Of a stretch of 64,000 nucleotides of DNA, positions 1-11,999 are shown piece after piece. The DNA lies in the NCBI GenBank assembly GCA_028023455.1, contig JAQFVV010012575.1, positions 1,978,517 through 2,042,516 of the forward strand, in the 5' to 3' direction. The notes under the pieces were generated by a model that saw nothing but the letters and a program-made list of their open reading frames with translations, searched no databases and was not told the DNA's origin. Every line of letters starts with the position of its first letter. Positions within the stretch are counted from its first letter, which is position 1. A program made the position numbers and the translations under genes. This DNA is from Epiperipatus broadwayi. Taxonomy: Eukaryota > Onychophora > Udeonychophora > Euonychophora > Peripatidae.

Positions 1-1957
1 ACATTTTATTTATGTATATACAAAGTAACAGATAATTCATGGTAAATAAACCTTATTAGTAAGTCTTATTAATATTATTTTAATTTAAACTATGCACGGG
101 TATAGTGATATAGTATATGGTAACTTAAATGCTTTTAGGCAATTGATATTTGATAATTTCTAATTTAGGATATTATAATTGTTTGTTTTTGAATGGATCT
201 CAATCTACTGCCTAGACGTCTAACCAGTTGCTCTTCTCATAATCACTGTTATAGGCTAAGTGCCCCTGCCTAATGAGTTTAATATTTTCTTATAAATTAT
301 GAATGATTTAACTAATTGACTGCTGTGATCAATTTCAGATTATGATATTAACATGCAATTAAAGTAATAAAATAATTGTAAAATATAAGAAATAACACCT
401 GTACTACAATAGTATCTGAATAAAAACCAATACATGATAAATTATACACATAGAGTAGGAATTAATTTTCTACTGCATACTACTTTTTAGAGTATTTGGT
501 ACCACATCTACTGGCAGTCACAAATGTATCACTACAGACATATATGAAATAAAGCAGATAATACACAACAGGAACTTTTCATCTACTACACATCATCACA
601 CTAAAGAAATAGCAAAGATAAGTGACCATCAGTTTTCAAATAGTTTTACAATCATTTAATACTAATGCATTACATAAGAATGAGTTTCAGTTGTAACAAG
701 AATAACCTAAATTGATGGTTAACAATCACACATTTCTATCAATTATATCACCTTGAAACACAAGAAAAGTTCATTCAAACTGACATCTATTTAATATACC
801 CATATTTTTAGCTTGCCTATGCAAAGTGATGGAACTTCAGTCATAAGTTATGAATTTACCACTTTAACATATTTTTATTTTAAATAAAATGAAAATAACT
901 GATGTAATTAACATAAATTTTTAATAGCATGACCAGAGATTATGAAAATATGCTTTAACTGATATTATAAAATTATTACTTTAAAATTATCACAGATTAA
1001 ATTACATGCTTGCTAAATGAAAAAAACACAATAATTTGTCACCATACATGCTCATAAACAGATTTAGAGTAAGAATTATTCAAGAACATATTTTTACTAG
1101 ATTGGAGATAAATATGGTTAACTAGAGATTTGTCTAACATTCATATCTCTTGTTACAGTGTAAAAGTTTGTGTTCAGTTCTTTTGATATTGGTTTATTTT
1201 TGCTGCATTTTTTATTAAATCATAACTATGGTGATGATAAGGTTAAGTCACAATTTCAAATGCTTTTAGAATGCTTAAGTCTCAATTTAGTCTTAGTTTG
1301 GCAGCTGGTTCTTCAAATAGCATTGGACATATGGCAGGTAGCTTCTTTTACATGTAGACAGCTTCTTTTCTGGGACTGAGAAATGGGTTTTTCAGCTTTT
1401 CCTCTGCAAGATAATAGCTTCTCTACTCTTGCATCATCGATCTAGAAAAACAGCCAAATAATGATAATCTTCTTAGTAATAGCAGCTGAAGAATAATGGA
1501 AGCATAATCACAAGTAAAAAATAATGCCAGCAGAATATAATCCTGGAAGCAGACAAGAATAATTAATTATTAGAATGTAATTTCCAGCACTATTGATATG
1601 GTTTGGAGCTATTTTATCTGTAAAATTCATATCCATTGTTCATCTTTTGGATCTTTTGATTTATTGGCTATAGATAACTCCAACTAATCTGGTGTGGACC
1701 AAGCTTATTTTCTTAATACCATATTTTCAAGCTCTTATCTAGAATGGGAATATCAGCTTTTTAAATTAAATCATGTCAATTATTTATTTCCTTAATTTAA
1801 TCTATCGATCTGTTTACAAACATTTTAATTACTTTTTTCTAGCATGTCATTTCCACTTTTAATTATTGTTGAAAAACTACACCTTTTGCTTTTAACCTAC
1901 TTTTAAACTAGATTTAGAATTAATTAGTTTTACAACTTTTTAGAAAATATCTTATTT
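1..1957. other. A+T-rich non-coding DNA, nothing recognised
   Basis: No ORF with protein-like composition, RNA gene or obvious repeat was seen. The only ORF above 60 codons (1170-1379, plus) is hydrophobic, low-complexity and matches no family I know. It could be intron or intergenic DNA. Confidence 0.6.
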
Positions 1958-1972
1958 ATTTGATTTAATAAA
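1958..1972. repeat. Putative 15-bp target-site duplication of fold-back element (left; partner 2669-2683)
   Basis: ATTTGATTTAATAAA is repeated exactly at 2669-2683 in the same orientation; the bases beyond (T versus A before, T versus G after) differ. A+T-rich sequence raises the chance of coincidence, but the position at the element edge supports a duplication. Confidence 0.55.
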
Positions 1973-2668
1973 TATAATTTTACTTCTGAATATTATGTAA
2001 ATAAAACACTTATTTATAAGTAAGTTTTAGTGGAGAAATATATAAATTAAATGTTAATATAGATAGGCTGAACATTTTTGAGGATCCATGCCTCATAATC
2101 ATTGCCATCATAAAAATGTATAATAAAATATATGCAAAGATATTTAAATAAACCAGTGTTACATAGCCCATATCTTTGAGATCTTGAAATAAGTATCTTT
2201 TCTATTGATAGCATGGATGTTTCCATTAATGTAGAATGCTTCTTTTATTTTTCTCTTATGATTGTTTGATTCTGAGCAGTTACAATCAACACTAGACCTG
2301 CTCAATACCTGTACACTTACAACAGACCTCAGAAAAACAACAATACATCCTCTGTATTTTTGGAGCATGCCAAGAAATCTGGACACAACTTCACACCTGC
2401 CAATCCCATAATCTTATGCTGAGAATCAAATGATCATAAGAGAAAAATAAAAGAAGCATTATACATTAATTGAAACATCCATGCTATCAATAGAAAAGAT
2501 ACTTATTTTGAGATCTCGAAGATATGGGCTCTGTAACACTGGCTTATGTAAATATCTTTGCATATATTTTATTATACATTTTTATGATGGCTATGATTAT
2601 GAGGCATGGATCCTTGAAAACGTTCAGCCTATCTATATTAACATTTAATTTATATCTTCTCCACTAAA
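1973..2668. mobile_element. Fold-back element with ~254-bp inverted arms
   Basis: Positions 2025-2278 and 2417-2669 are near-identical inverted copies (for example GGATCCATGCCTCATAATCA on the left and its complement on the right), separated by a 138-bp unique loop. A 15-bp direct repeat, ATTTGATTTAATAAA, lies at 1958-1972 and again at 2669-2683, immediately outside the right arm but about 52 bp outside the left arm. So the inserted unit appears to be tail plus arm plus loop plus arm. It has no coding capacity; the minus ORF inside it (2159-2386) is a by-product. The arms differ at few positions, so the copy is either recent or homogenised. No second copy was seen in the window. Confidence 0.75.
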
Positions 2669-2683
2669 ATTTGATTTAATAAA

Positions 2684-5153
2684 GTAACTTTATACTTACT
2701 ATACCACATATATTTATCTGTGCATTTAAAATATATATTTAATTTTTATTTATTAAAACTTTTAAATTTATGATTTCTTCATGGCTTTTAACATTACTAA
2801 CATAAAGTACATATATGTGTATAGAGCTTTAATATATATCTGTAAATGTTATTCACATTAAAAAATTTATAATTAATAGCGTGTTATATTTTATAAATTA
2901 ATAAACATTCACATGCGCGTATATATATAATTTTGAAGTGATAAACTCTCTAAGCTCTTTATATTAAATATAATTAAATGTAAAACAGAAAAATATTAAT
3001 GCAATTTCAATTGCAGCATATGATATATCTAAAAAAGCAAATTTAGAAAATGATAGTTAGAAGCCGAACAACTAATCTATGAATTTGTTTACATAATCTT
3101 TATTAAATTGACTTTAAATCTTATTCACAAAGTAAAACTTTTAAGTATTCATTTTAATAATGGTGAATTTAGTTGTTTACAATGTTATTAAAATAAATAC
3201 TTAGAGATCCTGACTTGTAAATATAATTTAATTCTCAATGGTTGCAAACAGTATATTATACCCATATCAATTTTCAAATGCTTTAATTTCATATTTTTAA
3301 AGTGAACAAGTGTCCATCTTAGTATCTTCTCAAGTACGACTTTTTTTTGTAAGCAATGAAATTAATTTAAATTTATCGTATGTAATTTAAATTTTATACT
3401 TCCCTTTTCTTATTTAGTAATAATACATTCTGTTTGAAGTAAATGGCTGTAATTTTTTTTTCATTTTTTTAAAATGATTGGTTTTTTTTTTTACTTTTTA
3501 AGACAAATTATATAAAACTTAGTGTAATTAATGGTAACAATAATGAAAATTGAATTTACTTTATTATAATATCTGATAATAAAAAAAATCAACTAAATCC
3601 AGTTAAATAAATATATTTTTATTTCGTCATTTATGCGATTTTATAGCTATATTTTTTTTTATATACAAACATTTTAATGTACATTGCAAATAAAGATTTT
3701 TAATAAAAAAATCAATTTGGAAACAAAATTTATATAAAGCAAATACTTTTTCTAGAAATAGTATCAGATATTACTTGTAGTTTGTACATGTCTAAACCAT
3801 ATTGTAGCCATTGCAGGTTAAAGCTGAAACTAAATAAAGATTATGCAAAAGTCTCTGTAAATTGAATGTTCCATCTTATAAATAGTATTGTTTAATATAT
3901 ATATAAATATATTAGAGATGTAGTGAAAAATTCATTCTCTTCTGGTTTGCAGTTATAGTATGATTTCATGAGACATTTAATTAAATTTTCTCATTCCAAA
4001 AATATTCTATATTTTTGCCATTATTGATTTTAATATTCCAGAGTTTATTTGTCATATATATATGTGTATGTGTGTGTGTGCGTGTGCGTGTGTGTGTGTA
4101 TTTGAGTGATGGGTAATCCATAATACTGTTCTTCAAATTTTTAGTAGCTTTCCCATTGTGACTGCAATATTTCTGTCATTTTTGTAGAGTATATGTTCAC
4201 CTACAGTGACCAAATTATTTTGATCAGTAGACACTTAAACGTAAGAAACTCATATAAAATAGTCATCTTCACATTCGGATAATTATAGGCAGTTAAAAAT
4301 GTATACCATTGACAACTAGTGATAAAAGACGGATGAAGTCCTCTATACATGATTTAAGATGTGATCCAAAGTATTTTTAATTTAATAGAATCCAGAAATT
4401 ACAAAATGATAGAAAGATTCATAAGATTCGATTTTAATATATAGATCTGACTTTAATATGCAAGACTTAATTCAGTAGTAGAATGATGAAATCAAAAGGT
4501 TGAAATCTTTGGATCAAAGGTCAACTATTTTATTTCCTCTGATTGAATGCCCCATGGCATCTTGAAGAATGCATCATTTAATGGTTTTGGCCTGTATAAT
4601 TTATTACAGTGATAAAAAGATGATCCAAAATTGAGAGTTCCATTTTTCATTTTAAAAATACTTAATTTGGATTAATTGATTAAAGCAACAAGATGCTTAA
4701 TTTGGAACTAGAATGATCAAACATCATGTGATCTTCTGAACAATTTATTGTACAATTTCTATAAATTAATTGATTTTTATTTATTTAATGCTTTTATGCA
4801 TCTACTTATAATTCAAATTTAAAGCTCACCATATTGTGAACTTCACCAAAAGTGATCTCAGCTTTAGTTCAGAAAGAAGAAAGAAATTACTTCATTAAGC
4901 AGACAAATAAATTTATGTAAATTTGAAGTATAAATATGCAAATTTAAATTAAAAATACAAAAAAAAAGGAAAAATCTATATTGCATCTCTTTATATATAT
5001 ACCAAAAAAATAAGTTGATCTAAATTTTTAAAGGTAAGAATATGATAATTTATAGATTTATACATAAACAAATTTAAAAGGCTTTTTATAATCTTTTATT
5101 CTTTTACATTAAATTAAAAATGGTTTTCTTTCTTTTATTATTTTATTTCAACT
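2684..5153. other. A+T-rich non-coding DNA with a TG-rich simple repeat
   Basis: No gene was seen. A short (TA)n(TG)n microsatellite with a few CG interruptions lies at about 4056-4100. The rest is unique-looking A+T-rich sequence. Confidence 0.55.
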
Positions 5154-5163
5154 ATTTGGATAT

Positions 5164-5299
5164 GGATGGATGAAATAAGAAAGTGTGCAGGGGTAATACG
5201 GAGAAGAGAAGCTAAGGATTGGAGAAGATTGATTAAACTTGGAGAAACCTTCATCCTGCAGTGGATTGATAATGGTTGATTATGATGATGATGATGATG
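5164..5299 (+). mobile_element. RTE-like LINE, 3'-end fragment (copy R1)
   Basis: The sequence encodes the C-terminal tail of an RTE-type ORF (a WMDEIRK-like stretch, then a RRREAKDWRR-like stretch, then ETFILQWID) followed by a (TGATGA)n tail. The same tail occurs in copies at 7.2, 9.3 and 38.2 kb. Imperfect 10-bp direct repeats ATTTGGATAT / ATTTAGATAT at 5154-5163 and 5300-5309 flank it, as expected for target-primed insertion of a heavily 5'-truncated copy. It is non-functional. Confidence 0.75.
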
Positions 5300-5309
5300 A
5301 TTTAGATAT

Positions 5310-6226
5310 CTATTTACTATTATTACTACTTTTAAAGGAAAGTTTATTTATTTGAATAAATTAGTTACATTGGATTTTTTTTTTTAAAAATTGAATACAG
5401 AAAATATATTTTTGGGGATTAAATATATCATAGTAATAAAAATGAAGTAAAAACTGTAAGCAAAATGAAATAATACATTTACATGGTAACTGTAGAATGG
5501 TTTTATTTATCTAAAATTTATAACAATGCAGGAAAAATGGCCATGCCCCAGATAGCAGTAAGCATCTGCAGGCATTAAAGTCTGATCTCTACTTTTTTTA
5601 AAAAAATTTGTGGTAAAAGAGAAACATTAGTTTTTAAAATGTAGAGTTGGGAACAAAAATAATACTCCAGAAATCACAAAGTAAACAGGATAATGATGCA
5701 GAGTCTGATATTAGAAAAAGGTCTCTAGGTATGCTATTGATAAGTGGTAAAAAGGAGAAATGAGATTGTGTAGTTGAACAAATAAAATGTGATATGTGTA
5801 TAAAAGCAGTATAATTATAAAGTAAATATTATATGGTTTCTTTATTCCTATGTATGATGTAATGACCAAAAGATATCTATATTAGCATTAACTAATTTTC
5901 TGTAAAAACAATTATTAGGAGAGTGAGCATTCAGATTAATGTTATAAAAAATTCAAAATATTTGAGTTATTAATATTTACATTTTTGAATAATGTAATTG
6001 TTTGTGGAGCTTGCATTTTATGATAATCCCATATTGCTTGCAACAATGAATTTTTTTGGTTAAAGAGTGTAGGAGTTAATGTAGTGTGAAGAATAATTGG
6101 AGTGAGTCATCTAGGAATTAACTTCTAATTAGTGATGAAGTATCTGTGGGGGTAACATATAAGAATTTTTAAGTGTATGGAAACATCCCAACAATTCTGA
6201 TACTCCTTTTTTTTTGTCCTTTGTAG
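5310..6226. other. A+T-rich non-coding DNA, nothing recognised
   Basis: No ORF, RNA gene or repeat seen by eye. Confidence 0.5.
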
Positions 6227-6242
6227 AAAAAAGTCAGGAATA

Positions 6243-6449
6243 GTCAAGCATTGGTGGTCGAGAGGTCATCACAGCTGCCTTACAAGCAGTTGTCCCAGGT
6301 TTGCAGGTTTGCTTCCCGGCCGATGCTTTGACACATAAAAAAAAAGTCAGGAATAATCAAGAGTTGGTGGCCGAGAGGTCAGCACAGCTGCCTTACAAGC
6401 AGTTGTCCCGGTTTTGCAGGTTTGCTTCCTGGCCGATGCTTTACCACAT
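6243..6449 (+). mobile_element. Tandem dimer of tRNA-derived SINE
   Basis: Two head-to-tail copies (about 6247-6340 and 6359-6449) of a ~95-bp tRNA-like SINE. Each has an A-box-like TGGTGGTCGAGAGGTCA, an anticodon-arm-like CTGCCTTACAAGCAG (stem CTGC/GCAG around a 7-base loop), a B-box-like GGTTTGCTTCC and a terminal CCGATGC that pairs with GCATTGG at the start, then a short tail ending in poly-A. Three copies of AAGTCAGGAAT separate and flank the units (6231-6241, and within 6340-6354 and 6450-6466). That pattern points either to two insertions at one site or to tandem duplication of an inserted copy. Confidence 0.85.
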
Positions 6450-6466
6450 AAAAAAAAAGTCAGGAA

Positions 6467-7173
6467 TACAATGCATAGAAAATTAATTAAATTTTAATAG
6501 TTTTTGCATGAATCTTATCCACTGTGACTACCTTTCTACACTCCATTAGTTTAGTGCATAAAAAAATCACTTTTGTGAAAAATAAGTTGGTGATTTAATA
6601 AAAGAATAAGAGCTGAGTATGCTAATAAGAGAAATTTTGTCATGGATTTAAAGGTAGGCATAAAAAAAGAAATTAATTAAAGATAATACATTGGGAATCT
6701 AAGAGCTTTTTGTGAATAAAATTTCTCATTTCACTGATTAAAAGATGAGTATATAAGGAATTTATGCAAAGATTAAGTAAAATGGGAAGTAAATTAATTT
6801 TTCCTGACACAATGTTTCATAAGGATGATTTTGTCATAGTGAAACTTAGAAAATAGTTTTTAGTATTTTAAGAAAAATAATTAGTGGCAGATTTTATGTT
6901 TGGTGGATATAGCTTGAGATGAATTGAAAAAATCTTTGGAAATAAAACAAGCATGATTACATAATATCAATGGGGAGAAGGGAGAATAAAAAATAATGAA
7001 TCAATTAGTGTTGAGTCTTTTTTTATTTTTTAAAAAAAAGTTTGAAGAGATAAATCTTTTCACAATCATTAAACTTTTCATAATTACACTTACATATATA
7101 CAAACAAACTCTATATATAATATGGTGACATCAACTATCAATAACACTGGGTATGGATTTGTTACTAGGGTTA
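6467..7173. other. A+T-rich non-coding DNA, nothing recognised
   Basis: No recognisable gene or repeat. The ORF at 6996-7178 is hydrophobic low-complexity translation of A+T-rich DNA. Confidence 0.5.
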
Positions 7174-7935
7174 TATAGATTTAATTGCTTCAGAGTTGCA
7201 GGAAATGTTGCAAGAGTTATCAAATGAAAGTAGGAAAGTAGGACTAAAGATAAATGTTAAAAAGACTAAAGTAATGTTTAATGGCTTTTCTCAAAATATG
7301 AAAATAAAGATTGATTATGATGAGTTAGAAGAAGGTAACAGTTACAAATATCTTGATCAGATTATTAATACAAATGGAAACATAATGAATGAAATTAATC
7401 ATAGAATTAAACTTGGTTGGAATGCTTTTGGTAGAAATAAGTTGATACTAAAAGAAAATATGCCTATGTGTTTGAAAAGGAAGGTTTTTAATAAATGTGT
7501 TTTACCAATTCTTAGTTATGTATCTGAAACTTGGACAATTAATAAAAGAGCAATACAGAGACTTCAGACCATTCAAAAAATTATGGAGAGATGCATGTTG
7601 GGAGTAACAAGAAGAGATCGAAAACACAATATATGGGTAAGAGAACAAACAGGTGTTATTGACCTCATTGAAAGAATTAAAAGACTGGAGTGGAGTGTGC
7701 TGAACATATTTCTAGAAGAGATGATAATAGATGAATCATTTAAATCTTAAAATGGATTCCAAAAGATTGTAAAAGATTCAGAAAGAGCCCACATGTAAGC
7801 TGGATGGATGAAATAAGAAAGTGTACTGGGGTGATGTGGAGAAGAGATGCTAGAGATCAGACAAGATGGATTGAACTTGAAGAGACCTTCATCCTGTAGT
7901 AAACTGACAAGGTTTGTTGATGATGATGATGAATC
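7174..7935 (+). mobile_element. RTE-like LINE, 5'-truncated copy (R2)
   Basis: The copy starts in frame just downstream of where the reverse-transcriptase ADD motif would sit (LIASELQEMLQEL), runs through the thumb and C-terminal region, and ends in a TGATGATGATGA tail near 7932. It shares its 3' 150 bp with copies at 5.2, 9.3 and 38.2 kb, and a KIDYDELEE-like stretch with the minus-strand copy at about 38.8 kb, which places all four in one family. Confidence 0.85.
7196..7750 (+). pseudogene. RTE-like reverse transcriptase, C-terminal fragment
   Basis: A 184-codon open frame encodes the post-catalytic part of an RTE-clade endonuclease-reverse transcriptase. Diagnostic stretches are LKINVKKTKVM (near residues 18-28), the YKYLDQIINTNG block (about 51-62), KVFNKCVLPILSYVSETW (about 97-114), then RAIQRLQTIQKIMERCMLGV and RRDRKHNIWVREQTGV. 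In RTE elements this region follows the ADD active site and precedes a basic C-terminus. The endonuclease and catalytic palm are missing and the frame breaks near 7750, while the coding signal continues in other frames to about 7890 (RWIELEETFIL-like). It is a dead 5'-truncated insertion. RTE assignment rests on these remembered motifs, not a search. Confidence 0.85.
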
Positions 7936-9260
7936 AGATGAATATCAATACAGATCTATTGTATAAATAAAATGTAATGATATTGATTTGAATGATTTTA
8001 GGGTTGATATGCTATTGTTATAATCTCATTTTTATCTAGATATAAAAAATTTTAAGGTTCTAGCAACAGGAGAGTTAAAAATTTGTTATATTCCAAACTA
8101 CTTAGATTCTGCAAAGGATCAATTTTGGAACATAAATAATATTTGATTTTTATTAAAAAAAATTCTGAAAAGAATGCCAGATCATCAATTGTGGATACCA
8201 AAGAGGCTTTTAGAAAAATAATGATCTTTATATTTGTGTTATACTAAAATCCATCTAGGTGAGGTAAATAAGGTATAATGCATTGAAGATTCTTAATATC
8301 ATAGTACATTAAATAATAATTATAAAGCAAATAAAGGACAATAATTACCTGATCATAGTCAGTTGTAGTTTTAAATTGCACTTTCATGCTCAAGTCCATC
8401 AGGTTTAAGTTCAATGAAAACATTGTGGGATGAATTTGAACATTTTGAGTATTACATATAGATGAATTAATTTTCACTAAGACTAGAATGAAACTCAGAA
8501 CGTTTTCAATTCTTTTGCCTTAGATAAGATTTTTCAAGATGAATTTTATCGATTGCCAGAATTAACAATATTTGTTAATAAATAGTTGTTTTTAGCTGAA
8601 GGGTAAAATAAAATAAGTTCGAAAACAAAGAGGGTTGGTCAGTGTTATAAAAAACATGTTTGTAAGCTGAAAGCACTGGCATATGAGAAAAAAAAAATCC
8701 ATATTATTCTGGGACTTATTTTATTCTACCCTCCAGCTAAAAATAAATACATGTTAACAAATATTTGGTGATGTATAGTGTTTTATAGTTTTTTAAAAAC
8801 AGATAATGGTTTCAAAATACGATAGCTAAAGCAAAAATTATATTTAAATAATCTTGAAAAATAATTTAATTATAAAAGCTTAGAAAAAGCTGAAATTCTA
8901 TATATATATATATATTCACACACACCCATATATAGACTTAATAATAATACAATGATTAAAGTTTTAGTTTCGAAGTTAATTTATTACCATTCTTCGCTAC
9001 AAAATACGAGAGAAGTTAGCTCGAAATACACCTGCCTTCATTAAACTGGCAAATTTCCAGTTTTACCATCCGGCAATCATTCTTAAATGCATTTCGATTC
9101 ATTTCTAATTTATATTTAATTTTCTTCTGTTTTTTTTTTAATGCTATAAATATAAATAACAATAAATATAATTCGATTTATTGAAATATACATACTGATG
9201 CACGTAGAATAAATAAATAAATAAAGATAAAAATATTATTACAATTAAGAATTACTATAT
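7936..9260. other. A+T-rich non-coding DNA
   Basis: No gene recognised. A small (TA)n/(CA)n stretch lies near 8900-8930. The minus ORF at 8244-8477 has no family resemblance. Confidence 0.5.
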
Positions 9261-9270
9261 ATACTGATCA

Positions 9271-9530
9271 CAAAGACTGAAATGTAGTTGGGCTGGATGT
9301 ATTGCTAAAAGAGATGATAATAGATGGATAATTGAAATCTTAAACTGAATTCCAAGAGATTGTAAAAGACCCAGAAAGAGACCACGTGTGAGATCGATGG
9401 ATGAAATAAGGAAGCGTGCAGGGATGATGTGCAGAAGAGAAGCTGAAGATCAGAGAAGATGGATTGAACTTGGAGAGATCTTCATCCTGTAATGGATTGA
9501 TAATGGTTGATGATGATGATGATATGATAA
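9271..9530 (+). mobile_element. RTE-like LINE, 3'-end fragment (copy R3)
   Basis: Translation gives WAGCIAKRDDNRW, then a KRPRKRPRVRSMDEIRKRA stretch, then RRWIELGEIFIL, the conserved C-terminus of RTE ORFs, followed by a (TGATGA)n tail. A 10-bp direct repeat, ATACTGATCA, at 9261-9270 and 9531-9540 bounds the insertion. It is 5'-truncated and non-functional. Confidence 0.82.
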
Positions 9531-9540
9531 ATACTGATCA

Positions 9541-10484
9541 ATGATGATGATTTTATATATTAAGTATGAAATAGTAATTAAAATACCAGATATAAATAGT
9601 CATATAATGATAATGAGAGACCGAAATACTCTACAAAAATAGACATAAGAAAAACAGATTATATAAAGGTAGACTTAATATTAAAAAACATCACTTGATC
9701 ATGGATATGAGTTAGAGATTTATTCATAGTAGTCCAACAAATATAACACATAGGACTCATACAGTTAATAAAGGATTTTTCAGAACTCTTCTGCGTTATT
9801 TCTTTATTTAATTGAGGGTTGTTAAAAACATAATGATTTTAATTGTATAAATAATGCATTTAAATATTTACATGATTTAAAACAGAGATCCTAAAAGTTG
9901 TAGTCAAAAAAACATCTAAAAATATTGTTCTGATAGGTATTCCAGAGTTTAGTGCAGTTGTAAAGTGAAAACTGAGAACTAAATGTTCTGAATTGACTCT
10001 TTGCTGAATACAATTTAAAATAAAATCAATTTTTTTGTTGAATAAAATTATTATAATAATAGATAGTTAAAGAAAATTTAAGCAAGCATATTTAGCTTTA
10101 TAAGGGCACTCCTCATTTCAGATTCCGTTATATTATAACTAACCAATCTCTCTTTCACTTTACATATAGTATTCAAATAACTACCATGCAAAATAAACTA
10201 AAGGCTTGAAATATCTGAACCTACGCACTTATATCGAGAATCCAATTATATATTGAAACAAAAATAACTGCAACTCCCATTGAATTATGTTTAACCAGTA
10301 ACCAAATGTCCATAAATTACAAGAATGGAATGATGTAACCCATTCTTTTAGCTCTGTTAGTATTTAAGCATAATTTACTGACATTGTTATTTAACTATTC
10401 AGAGTATCAAAACAGTGCTTTAGTGCTAATAGTTCTCAAATACTAAATGAAATATCAATTTAGTAATTATAACTATAAATAACC
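9541..10484. other. A+T-rich non-coding DNA, nothing recognised
   Basis: No ORF, RNA gene or repeat recognised. Confidence 0.5.
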
Positions 10485-10497
10485 GTAGCTTAATATT

Positions 10498-10715
10498 TAA
10501 ATACAACTATATTGTCTATACTGAAGTTAAAGTAATTAGAAAGGATTTGAATCCATCCTTCAAGCTCCCTACAACTATCCACTTCATCTTATACGAACAA
10601 TACACATGACAAAGTACATATGAAAAAGATAAACGATCTCCAATATATATATATTATGCTGAACCAGCAGTCGTCAGTTAGTCCAGATCATAATTTTCCA
10701 AATTGAGCACTGATT

Positions 10716-10760
<45 letters not shown>

Positions 10761-10928
10761 AGGAGATGATGATCTTCACAAACTGAAGAGTGCTACTCCA
10801 GTATGAAATACTGTATATTAGAGATCATTTATCTTTTTTATATATTTGTGATTATGTGTATTGATTGCACAAAATGAAGTGGATAGATGTAGGGAAGTTG
10901 AAAGTCTGGGTTCAAATCTTTTTTAATC
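10498..10928. mobile_element. Fold-back repeat FB-A, copy A1 (inverted dimer)
   Basis: Two inverted arms meet at an (AT)n(GT)n tract (10716-10760). The left arm reads as the complement of the right: it contains AAGGATTTGAATCCATCC and the right contains the matching TCTGGGTTCAAATC end. Left and right also share the GATAAACGATCTCCAATATA / TATTAGAGATCATTTATC block. Flanks 10485-10497 and 10929-10941 match at 11 of 13 bases (TAGCTTAATATT / TAGCTTAGTATT), a probable aged duplication. GGTTCAAATC near the arm end resembles a pol III B box. There is no coding sequence. Confidence 0.75.
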
Positions 10929-10941
10929 ATAGCTTAGTATT

Positions 10942-11482
10942 ATAAAATTGTTACATTTTCATTTACCATTGTCAAACTTCCTCCACTCACAACTTTGACG
11001 CCATCAATTTCAGATAAATACACTAATGATTACTACTAATCATTTTCGAAACTAGAGATTATCTCTAGCACAGATATAAACTTTAAACCTCAGTTAAAGA
11101 TTAATATATCTGATTTTTTAAATTTACACACACGGAGTTATTCTCCTTTCTCTGTCCGGTATGTAATATCTTTATTGCAGTTCCATTAAGCTATGTTTAA
11201 ACAATAGTCAAATGTCGGTAAAGTATGAAAATAATGGACAAACCACATCAGTAAAGTAAGTTTAAATCTCAACAGAGTTAAAGGATTGGGTGGTATCATT
11301 CTATTCTTTTCATATTTTTTTGACATTTGGCTATTGGTTAAACAGAAGTTCAGTAAGAGGTGGAATAATTCTTGATGTTTATTAACTCCCATTGAGTTTT
11401 ATATTAAAATATATCACACAAAAGTTTATTATTGTAATATTACAAAAAAAAAAAAAAAGATTATAGGAAATTACGTTGATTT
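10942..11482. other. A+T-rich non-coding DNA
   Basis: Unique-looking sequence with a poly-A run at about 11444-11458. The minus ORF at 11186-11392 is not recognisable. Confidence 0.45.
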
Positions 11483-11694
11483 TTTATAAACAAGGTGATG
11501 TGATGTGCTGTGATGTATTTGGCTTCTCCTTAAACGAAGTCAAGAATATCTCAGCAACTATGCCCAGATAAACCTGTTGGCCACTTTATTTTCCATTCCC
11601 CACTCTAAGTCTTCCCATATTTTGCCCCATCCCATTTCCACAACATAATCTTTGTCAACTCTATGGCCTTTAAATCTAAATCCCCCTTATCTTT

Positions 11695-11931
11695 TCACAA
11701 ACCCAGCATAAAAACTACTAACTCACTTTCTGTATTGTCACTTTGTTCATACCTATTCTCCCATAACTTCATTATCTGTACCCTTTCTGCTTTCAAGCAT
11801 TTACATTCAATCAACAGATGCCTAATATTTTCTATACCTTCCTTACACAATTTGCACGCTAAATCACCCATAGTTTTCCATTTACATGTATATTCTCTTG
11901 TTGCTAAAAATCCCGTTCGAGCCTTAAACAA
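11695..11931 (-). pseudogene. CR1-like LINE ORF2, C-terminal CCHC zinc finger
   Basis: A 78-codon frame shows C26-x2-C29-x8-H38-x4-C43 (CKLCKEGIENIRHLLIEC), a zinc finger seen at the C-terminus of many LINE reverse transcriptases. Truncated relatives repeat it at about 17770-17825 and 48160-48215. It is separated from the upstream ORF by a frameshift near 11940-12000. Confidence 0.78.
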
Positions 11932-11999
11932 TAAACTACTTTCCTTATTATTATCATAAATTAACTCGCTTCCAATATTCCATTTACTTCTATATATAT

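Noticed and set aside
2150-2680. CRISPR-like or regularly spaced repeats
   Set aside because: The repetition is a single inverted pair, and the genome is eukaryotic; there is no array of short direct repeats with spacers anywhere in the window.
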